Shown here in pieces: positions 45,041 through 50,379 of a DNA stretch of 50,379 nt. Both the position numbers and the translations under genes were made by a program. The stretch spans positions 1 through 50,379 of the forward strand of contig CAAGFP010000089.1 of assembly GCA_900769175.1 (NCBI GenBank). The letters are read 5' to 3'. The notes beneath the pieces are model-generated. The model ran no database searches. It was not told where the DNA came from and was given only the letters and a program-made list of their open reading frames with translations. Numbering within the stretch: position 1 is the first letter of the stretch; every line of letters begins with the position of its first letter. This stretch comes from Lachnospiraceae bacterium (GTDB lineage Bacteria > Bacillota > Clostridia > Lachnospirales > Lachnospiraceae).

Positions 45041-45077
45041 GAAAAAGGCCATACTGGCTATTTTATTCAGTATGACC
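45041..45077 (-). terminator. Terminator for the DpnII operon
   Basis: GGCCATACTG (45047-45056) and CAGTATGACC (45068-45077) form a 10-bp stem (one G-T pair) followed on the minus strand by TTTTTCTTTTC. It ends leftward transcription of the restriction-modification genes. Confidence 0.8.
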
Positions 45078-45273
45078 CTCGATAACACTTTTGTTTATTC
45101 AAACTCCTCTTTGCAAATATGTTGTGTAGTGTTTTTCGTCGGTTTTTATGAAAGAAAGCATGGATTTTTATCTGTTTTCTACCTGTTGCATGGATTTTTG
45201 AGAGATTGTATTGTCATTTTGTTGTCACAAACAACTAAACACTGTCTCTCTTCTTATTCCACACATTTATCAA
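45078..45273. other. AT-rich intergenic DNA in the restriction island
   Basis: No supported gene; small rightward reading frames here look like chance openings in AT-rich DNA. It lies between the operon terminator and the cytosine-methylase remnant. Confidence 0.5.
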
Positions 45274-45440
45274 CTAAACTTCTATACCTCCAATTCCTGC
45301 AAACAAATCTAAAATATTGAATTCTTCTTTTCGTTCAATTTTTGATACCAACTTGTCTTTAAATTTAGTTTTTAATAACATTCTCGATTCAGTTATTTCT
45401 TTACATTCTTCTGATATCAAATTCTCCAATATTTCTATTC
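45274..45440 (-). pseudogene. Truncated DNA cytosine-5 methyltransferase N-terminus
   Basis: Just after the DpnII stop, a minus-strand frame encodes a charged helical segment (LLKTKFKDKLVSKIERKEE) followed by FNILDLFAGIGGIEV and a TAG stop at 45274-45276. DLFAGIGGI is motif I of cytosine-5 methylases (S-adenosylmethionine binding), but the protein stops there, without the catalytic PCQ motif. There is no good start codon. It is the broken head of a Dcm-type methylase, too short to have been flagged as a gene. Confidence 0.75.
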
Positions 45441-45443
45441 TCG

Positions 45444-46307
45444 CTATTCAAATATCTTCTGCATTACCCCATTCTCCATATCATCAATACTGTAAATCGT
45501 ATCCATGACCTCGAATGTCTCTCTCAAATTGCCTCTTGCACTCTTCCATCCAATTCCATCCGTAAACCATACAAACGTAAATCCATCTATTGTATCAGCC
45601 TCCTGCGAAAGCATCTTATAACTTCTTGCAGTTTCATTTAGTTTTGATCCCCCGCCGCCATAGAAATTGGTTTCAATACCATAAATCATCTTATCCGTCT
45701 TGATTACAAAATCAAATCTCTTAGCAGCTTTTCCCTGATTAGAAAGTGCAGATAAATCAATGTCCCACTTTTTCTCAATGTCCTTAAGGTACATTTCCTT
45801 GAAGTAATTTACATCCTTTTCAAATCCTGCTGCCACAATGTACTTTTCAACCAAATCTTCCATCTGGTGTCCACCACGATTCTTACGACCATTAGAGTCC
45901 AATCCGGTTTCGATACCCAAAGCATAATCCACAAGATTGTTTACCAAATGATTTGCAATCATATCAAATAATCCAGTCTTACGCATGAATACCTTGTACT
46001 GCTCTACGCTATAATTCATCTTCTTGAAATTATACAAGAATGCTCCTTCTTCATCCTGTGCATAAATTTCATATCCTCTTACCGCAAGAAGCAACGGAAT
46101 ACATTGCAACGTTTCCGGATATTTTGTCACTATTCTCTCGAAGTCTTCTTCTATGTTTTTTGAACCTATCAAGGAGTTCAAAATATTCAATTCCACCTTG
46201 ATTTCATCTACATTTCTTACAACCTTTGCAAAGTCGATATAATAATCATAACTTGATATACTCGGTCTGAACTTACTCAGCCATTCATCAAAATTTCTAT
46301 TTGTCAT
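45444..46307 (-). CDS. dpnII: DpnII-family type II restriction endonuclease (GATC)
   Basis: A 287-residue endonuclease closely resembling R.DpnII in length and opening (FDEWLSKFRPSISSYDYYIDF...ELNILNSLIGSKNIE). The nuclease core lies around residues 195-225 with RFDFVIKTDKMIYGIETNFYGGGGSK. DpnII cleaves unmethylated GATC sites. The start overlaps the DpnA-like gene by 11 nt, and GAAGGTAGC lies before it, so methylase and endonuclease are translationally linked. AT-rich compared with the chromosome around it, consistent with transfer. Confidence 0.95.
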   Translation of the reverse strand: MTNRNFDEWLSKFRPSISSYDYYIDFAKVVRNVDEIKVELNILNSLIGSKNIEEDFERIVTKYPETLQCIPLLLAVRGYEIYAQDEEGAFLYNFKKMNYSVEQYKVFMRKTGLFDMIANHLVNNLVDYALGIETGLDSNGRKNRGGHQMEDLVEKYIVAAGFEKDVNYFKEMYLKDIEKKWDIDLSALSNQGKAAKRFDFVIKTDKMIYGIETNFYGGGGSKLNETARSYKMLSQEADTIDGFTFVWFTDGIGWKSARGNLRETFEVMDTIYSIDDMENGVMQKIFE

Positions 46308-47100
46308 TTGCTACCTTCTCCAATCTTTTCTTGGATATTTCCAAGTATTCTTCGCTTATATCTATTCCAATAAACTTCCGTCCAAATCGCCCCGCCTCTA
46401 CTCCGGTAGTTCCTGATCCACAAAAAGGATCCAAGATAACTTGTCCCTCCTCCGTAGATGCCAACACGATTCTTTCAAGCAAATATTCCGGTTTCTGCGT
46501 GGGGTGCTTACCTTCTGCTTTCTCCGATGGTTTCGTCAATGCGCCTGTCCACACATCCTTCATCTGCTTTCCATCATTCATTTCTTTCATTTTCTGATAA
46601 TCAAAAAAATGCCGAGACTTCTTTTCATTCTTCCTTGCCCATAAAATGGTTTCCGTAGAATGTGTGAAGCATCGACATGCTAAGTTTGGTGGTGGATTTG
46701 TTTTCTGCCATGTTATGTTGTTGATTATTTTGAAGCCTTCCTGCTCCAATGCCATACCAATCGAATATATATTGTGTAGTGTTCCTGATATCCATATTGT
46801 GCCATTCGGCTTTAGTACTTTCTTACATAACCTAATCCACTTTCTGTTAAACTTATGTTTCTCTTCGACGCTGGTTCCACTTTCCGAAAGCTTATCCCAT
46901 GAGCCTTTATTTACTGAAACCATCTTTCCACCCTGACAGGTAATGCCGTCATTACTTAAAAAATAAGGCGGATCTGCAAATATCATATCAACAGATTCCG
47001 GTTCCATTTTTGTTAGAATTTTAAAGGAATCACCTAATACCAGTTGTGATTCTTCTGTCTCGTAATATAATGGCACTTTCTTTGCAAATAAGTTTTCCAT
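46297..47100 (-). CDS. dpnA: DpnA-like adenine-N6 DNA methyltransferase (GATC, beta class)
   Basis: A 267-residue methylase. Motif IV DPPYFLSNDG is near residue 42 and motif I DPFCGSGTTGVEA near residue 220, i.e. beta-class order, matching DpnA. DpnA methylates GATC and can act on single-stranded DNA, which in streptococci protects incoming transforming DNA; a ComFC homologue occurs in this same window. AGAGGAG precedes ATG 47100, 13 nt after the DpnM-like gene. Confidence 0.94.
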   Translation of the reverse strand: MENLFAKKVPLYYETEESQLVLGDSFKILTKMEPESVDMIFADPPYFLSNDGITCQGGKMVSVNKGSWDKLSESGTSVEEKHKFNRKWIRLCKKVLKPNGTIWISGTLHNIYSIGMALEQEGFKIINNITWQKTNPPPNLACRCFTHSTETILWARKNEKKSRHFFDYQKMKEMNDGKQMKDVWTGALTKPSEKAEGKHPTQKPEYLLERIVLASTEEGQVILDPFCGSGTTGVEAGRFGRKFIGIDISEEYLEISKKRLEKVANDK

Positions 47101-47113
47101 TATCTCGACTCCT

Positions 47114-47947
47114 CTAATAATTGCATATAATCACTTCTTCACCAACTCTGTTAGATGCATCCGAATTAATCATACGCTTAACACTTACAACATCTATTCT
47201 GTAACCTTTGTTACCATACAACTCATTTATCAAATCTGTATTATGGTTTGTAAGCATACAGTAACAACCTCTGGCTGTCAATTCATCATAAAGTTTTGCT
47301 AGTCGCTTGTGACTTTCTATATCGAATCCTTCTTTAGTGTATGACTCAAACGAAGTAGGATTCAATGGTGCATATGGGCTGTCTATAAATACAAAATCAC
47401 CCTTCTTTGCGCCCTTGCAAGCTTCCTCAAAATCTCCATCGATGATAGTCACACCCTGAAGATATTCTGAAATTTCCATAATAGCATTTTCATCAACGGA
47501 TGCTCTACGACTATTGTTGTATGGAACATTGAAAAGTCCTTTACCATTTACACGATACAAACCGTTAAAACAATGCTTATTGATAAATACAAACAATGCA
47601 GCTAATTCCACATCATACTCTGCTTTCATCAGCTTGTCATTGTAATGCTCTCTGAGAGAATAATAATAATCTTTGCCATCTTCCCACATTTCCGTATCAA
47701 GCTTGCTCACAGCCTTCAGGAATGCTTCCGGCGCGCTACATATTTGCTTGTAAGCATTTATCAACGCTTTGTTTATATCATTTATCAGAGCATTTGCAGG
47801 TAGCAATTCGAATGTAACTGCACCGCCACCCACAAATGGCTCATAATAATTATTGTACTTTTCAGGCATTCTCTCCTTTATCTGTGAAAGCAACTGGCGT
47901 TTGCCTCCCGCCCATTTCACAAATGGAGCGATACTTGAATTTCTCAT
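47114..47947 (-). CDS. dpnM: Dam/DpnM-like adenine-N6 DNA methyltransferase (GATC)
   Basis: A 277-residue alpha-class methylase. Motif X region FVKWAGGKRQLL and motif I YYEPFVGGGAVTFEL are at the N-terminus; the recognition region includes HCFNGLYRVNGKGLFN. Motif IV reads DSPYAPL: the first proline of the canonical DPPY is serine (codon AGC), though the rest of the neighbourhood is typical Dam/DpnM. GAGGAATCAG precedes the ATG. First gene of the three-gene DpnII system. Confidence 0.94.
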   Translation of the reverse strand: MRNSSIAPFVKWAGGKRQLLSQIKERMPEKYNNYYEPFVGGGAVTFELLPANALINDINKALINAYKQICSAPEAFLKAVSKLDTEMWEDGKDYYYSLREHYNDKLMKAEYDVELAALFVFINKHCFNGLYRVNGKGLFNVPYNNSRRASVDENAIMEISEYLQGVTIIDGDFEEACKGAKKGDFVFIDSPYAPLNPTSFESYTKEGFDIESHKRLAKLYDELTARGCYCMLTNHNTDLINELYGNKGYRIDVVSVKRMINSDASNRVGEEVIICNY

Positions 47948-47996
47948 TCTGATTCCTCTTCTCTATGTCCATCAAAGGACAATCTTTTACATATTT

Positions 47997-48025
47997 ATTA
48001 TACTTGCAAACACTCAAAATAACAA
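47997..48025 (-). promoter_or_regulatory. Promoter for the DpnM-DpnA-DpnII operon
   Basis: On the minus strand TTGTTA (48020-48025) and TATAAT (47997-48002) are 17 nt apart, 50 nt before the DpnM start. Confidence 0.7.
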
Positions 48026-48053
48026 CCAGTACTTTCACTCTTTGCGAATCAAT

Positions 48054-48809
48054 CTACTTCTGAAATACAAATATATACTCATGTGCCAGAAGTAGAAAAT
48101 TGTTGTTTTGTTTTTCCCAATAATCCGTAGAACGACAATTATGCTGCTCTTTAATTATAATTTCTTTATTCGTAAATCCTGCCTGTAAAAAGCATTCCAT
48201 CATACGAAATCCTAATGGAATGACCTTTCCATATTTTCTTACATCCCCAATCATTACAGCACACATTTTTCCATTTTTCAACACACGATATGATTCCTCT
48301 GCTACCTTCTGCATTTCTGCCAAAAACTTTTCTATACCAAGCAATGAAATATCCCCTTCTATCCCTTTGCTATATTTGATGATATTGGCATATGGCGGAT
48401 GCGTACAGATAAAGTCAATACGACTGTCTTTGATAAAATGCAAATCTAAAGCATTTCCATTTCGTGTAAAGATTTTTGAATTAGTTTCACATTGGAATTG
48501 TAAATTTGTTTCAGAGATTGAAACAGATTGCGGATTGATGTCAACACCTACCGCATTGCGACCAAGTAGCTTTGCCTCTACTAAGGTTGTTCCACTACCC
48601 ATAAATTGATCTAAGACCCAATCACTGGGATTAGAATAACGAAGTATCAGATTTCTTGGTACATATGGTGACCAATTTCCTCGATACTTTCCTGAATGCG
48701 TTGCCCAACTGCCTCTGTCTGGAAACGACCAGACTGTCGTTGGTTCAAGCCTAAAATTATTTGGTTGTAAACTTATAAGCCATGCCTCCTTTTTTATTGA
48801 TTTATACAT
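48054..48809 (-). CDS. Orphan DNA methyltransferase (N4-cytosine or N6-adenine, motif I before motif IV)
   Basis: A 251-residue DNA methylase. Motif I (DQFMGSGTTLVEAKLLGRNAVGVDIN) comes before motif IV (CTHPPYANIIKYS), a gamma-type order, and the N-terminus WSFPDRGSWATHSGKYRGNW...NLILRYS is typical of a family of stand-alone methylases. Motif IV starts HPPY rather than D/N/SPPY. No endonuclease is paired with it. No strong ribosome site is seen before ATG 48809. It is AT-rich like the rest of the island. Confidence 0.85.
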   Translation of the reverse strand: MYKSIKKEAWLISLQPNNFRLEPTTVWSFPDRGSWATHSGKYRGNWSPYVPRNLILRYSNPSDWVLDQFMGSGTTLVEAKLLGRNAVGVDINPQSVSISETNLQFQCETNSKIFTRNGNALDLHFIKDSRIDFICTHPPYANIIKYSKGIEGDISLLGIEKFLAEMQKVAEESYRVLKNGKMCAVMIGDVRKYGKVIPLGFRMMECFLQAGFTNKEIIIKEQHNCRSTDYWEKQNNNFLLLAHEYIFVFQK

Positions 48810-48907
48810 TGTAACTCAATTTCATTCAAAAATCCATAGTAAAATATTTATCCTCAGCTCAATTCCGCTTACGCTTCATCTCGCTGTATGTTGTCGTCAA
48901 ATACATT

Positions 48908-49038
48908 CCAACAAAGACAGCCGTCATCCTTTCAGATGCCGGTCTACGGACATCAAAAGTGGACTTCCCTGCATGCAAGCATGCGGAAGTCCACTTTTGA
49001 TGTCCTACATCTGCTATCGCAGATGCTGTCTTTATTGG
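48908..49038. repeat. 131-bp palindromic element at the edge of the restriction island
   Basis: A 21-bp perfect inverted repeat GGACATCAAAAGTGGACTTCC (48948-48968) with its complement (48985-49005) is centred on a GCATGC-AA-GCATGC core. Outside it CCAACAAAGACAGC (48908-48921) pairs with GCTGTCTTTATTGG (49025-49038), one mismatch in 14. A CATCTGC-TATC-GCAGATG hairpin lies on the right side. It sits 17 nt beyond the guaA stop. Short reading frames across it on both strands are by-products of the symmetry. Confidence 0.85.
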
Positions 49039-49054
49039 AGCGCTTGACTCGTTA

Positions 49055-50038
49055 TCACTCAAACTCTATCGTCCCCGTCGGTTTCGGTGTGAAATCATAC
49101 AATACTCTGTTCACACCCGGAACTTCATGCACAATTCGGTCTACTAAGTGCTGCATAAGTTCAAAAGGAATATTTTCAACCGTTGCAGTCATCGCATCCT
49201 GCGTATTGACGGCACGGATAATAACGGACCATTCGAAGGCTCTCTTTCCGTCTTTCACGCCGGTTGATTTGAAATCGGGAACCACAGTAAAATACTGCCA
49301 TACCTTTCCTTCCAGACCGTTCTTCGCAAATTCCTCACGAAGAATCGCATCAGATTCGCGAACTGCTTCCAGACGGTCTCTGGTAATTGCACCGGGACAG
49401 CGTACGCCGAGTCCGGGGCCCGGGAACGGCTGACGATAAACCATTCCGTGAGGAAGTCCAAGTCGCTCTCCTACAATACGGACTTCATCTTTGAACAGAA
49501 TTTTAATCGGCTCTACCAATTCAAATTCCATGTCTTCCGGAAGTCCGCCGGCATTATGGTGCGCCTTGATTCCGTCTTCACTTTCTAGAATATCCGGCCA
49601 TATCGTTCCCTGTGCAAGGAACTCAATTCCATCGAGTTTTCTGGCTTCTTCGGCAAATACTTCAATAAACTCTCCACCGATAATTTTTCTCTTTTCTTCC
49701 GGTTCGGTTACCCCGGCAAGTTTGTCCAGAAATCTGTCGGTTGCATCCACATAAACAAGATTTGCTTTCATCTGATTACGGAATACTTCGATTACCTGCT
49801 CAGGTTCCCCTTTTCGTAAAAGTCCATGATTTACATGCACACTTATCAATTGTTCCCCAACTGCCTTGATAAGCATTGCCGCAACCACGGATGAATCCAC
49901 CCCGCCGGAAAGAGCAAGTAAAACTTTCTTATCCCCAATCTGCTCTCTCAATGCTTGAATCTGCTCATTAATAAAAGCATCGGCAAGTTCCGGCGTGGTA
50001 ATTCTGGTCATTCCCTCCGGGCGTCTTTGTGGTACCAT
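49055..50038 (-). CDS. guaA: GMP synthase ATP-pyrophosphatase subunit (stand-alone, no glutaminase domain)
   Basis: A 327-residue protein equal to the C-terminal two thirds of GuaA: SGGVDSSVVAAM (PP-loop, about residues 44-55), ERLGLPHGMVYRQPFPGPGLGVR, and the dimerisation domain ending PTGTIEFE. The usual N-terminal class I glutaminase domain is absent, and the ATG at 50038 has GGGAGG upstream, so this is a real start, not a truncation by the window. It converts XMP to GMP with ATP; it needs a partner glutaminase elsewhere or free ammonia. Confidence 0.93.
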   Translation of the reverse strand: MVPQRRPEGMTRITTPELADAFINEQIQALREQIGDKKVLLALSGGVDSSVVAAMLIKAVGEQLISVHVNHGLLRKGEPEQVIEVFRNQMKANLVYVDATDRFLDKLAGVTEPEEKRKIIGGEFIEVFAEEARKLDGIEFLAQGTIWPDILESEDGIKAHHNAGGLPEDMEFELVEPIKILFKDEVRIVGERLGLPHGMVYRQPFPGPGLGVRCPGAITRDRLEAVRESDAILREEFAKNGLEGKVWQYFTVVPDFKSTGVKDGKRAFEWSVIIRAVNTQDAMTATVENIPFELMQHLVDRIVHEVPGVNRVLYDFTPKPTGTIEFE

Positions 50039-50379
50039 ACAATTATCCTCCCATTATTCGATTTTATACGAAACCGGGTCTGAATCGTTTTTGCCCGGCA
50101 TTTTCACTTTTTATTATTACATATCTTTTCAGATTTTTAAATCATTTTATGTGATATTTTATAATTCTTTTTTCACAAAAAGCGCCCTCGCAAGGCAATG
50201 TCATTAAGTTAATAGTGATGTAAAAATACAAAACACATAGTAATCGTTACTGAAGATGATTATTATGTTTTTTTGTCTGTTTAAATATATTGTTTGACAT
50301 GCAAAAAAGACAGATTGTATATCTGCCTAAAAAATATATAATTATTTGTGATTAAGCTACTCTATACAGAAAACTTACA
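50039..50379. other. AT-rich intergenic DNA upstream of guaA, with a possible rightward promoter
   Basis: No gene is supported. A CCGGG/CCCGG inverted repeat (about 50073-50097) lies in the guaA leader. Near the right edge TTGACA (50294-50299) with TATATC (50318-50323, 18-nt spacer) could be a rightward promoter for a gene beyond the window. I see no purine riboswitch signature, although guaA regulation might be expected. Confidence 0.45.

Noticed and set aside
45072..45508. Two rightward reading frames in the restriction island
   Set aside because: Low complexity, no ribosome site, opposite to the DpnII genes; the real signal on this stretch is the minus-strand C5 methylase stump.
48859..49062. 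A 67-codon minus-strand reading frame and a longer plus-strand frame across the palindrome
   Set aside because: Both are by-products of the inverted repeat (they share a GHQKWTS-like segment because of symmetry), overlap guaA's end or start, and have no ribosome site or family.
50200..50379. Riboswitch or RNA gene at the right end
   Set aside because: AT-rich with only a short CAGAT/ATCTG repeat; no purine riboswitch core or tRNA-like fold.
1..50379. CRISPR array, integrase, transposase or rRNA/tRNA genes
   Set aside because: I saw no regularly spaced direct repeats with spacers, no recombinase motif and no tRNA cloverleaf in the gaps.

Overview
The window looks like a chromosomal segment of a motile, low-to-medium GC clostridial Firmicute, most likely a Lachnospiraceae-type gut anaerobe. 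The reasons are gene order and protein style: rpmG-secE-nusG; a recD2-comFC-yvyF run leading into cdaA-cdaR-glmM; mreB/mbl followed by flagellar rod genes; uvrB-uvrA behind a LexA-type box; and a large hybrid histidine kinase beside an orphan sugar-type binding protein. I do not claim a species. Almost everything is transcribed leftward (minus strand) except one three-gene rightward block at 1-5.4 kb.

Layout. 1-0.8 kb: rpmG-secE-nusG (nusG cut by the window edge) with a clear promoter. 0.97-5.4 kb (+): a FliD-like protein, an MBOAT O-acyltransferase and an AlgJ/AlgX-like membrane-anchored protein with an inserted cysteine-rich segment. 5.4-14.2 kb (-): one compact presumed operon, recD2-comFC-yvyF-two unknown membrane proteins-cdaA-cdaR-glmM-HPr, ending in a hairpin terminator; it makes the c-di-AMP synthase module and the cell-wall precursor enzyme GlmM. 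14.4-17.6 kb (-): mreB-flgF-flgG-flgJ-like, with a structured leader before mreB. 17.9-22.9 kb (-): uvrB-uvrA with promoter, SOS box and terminator. 23.0-28.6 kb (-): orphan lipoprotein binding protein and a 1304-residue hybrid sensor kinase. 28.6-31.5 kb (-): a membrane GT2 synthase and a PseG-like protein.

31.7-44.5 kb (-) is the most unusual part. It reads, in transcription order, TSUP permease, tocopherol-cyclase-like protein, acyl-AMP ligase, acyl carrier protein, two GNAT-fold proteins, then five consecutive radical SAM proteins with N-terminal cobalamin-binding-type domains, four of them apparent paralogues. There is no ketosynthase or thioesterase. My inference is an acyl-ACP-based pathway that activates a fatty acid, transfers or modifies it, and makes difficult C-H or C-C changes by radical chemistry, giving an unusual lipid or acylated metabolite. 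I know of no described system with exactly this content.

44.6-48.8 kb (-) is an AT-richer restriction-modification island: an orphan gamma-order DNA methylase, a complete DpnII-type GATC system (DpnM-, DpnA- and DpnII-like) and decayed pieces of two more methylases, bordered on the right by a large palindrome. The right end carries a stand-alone GMP synthase ATP-pyrophosphatase subunit (guaA without its glutaminase domain) and AT-rich non-coding DNA.
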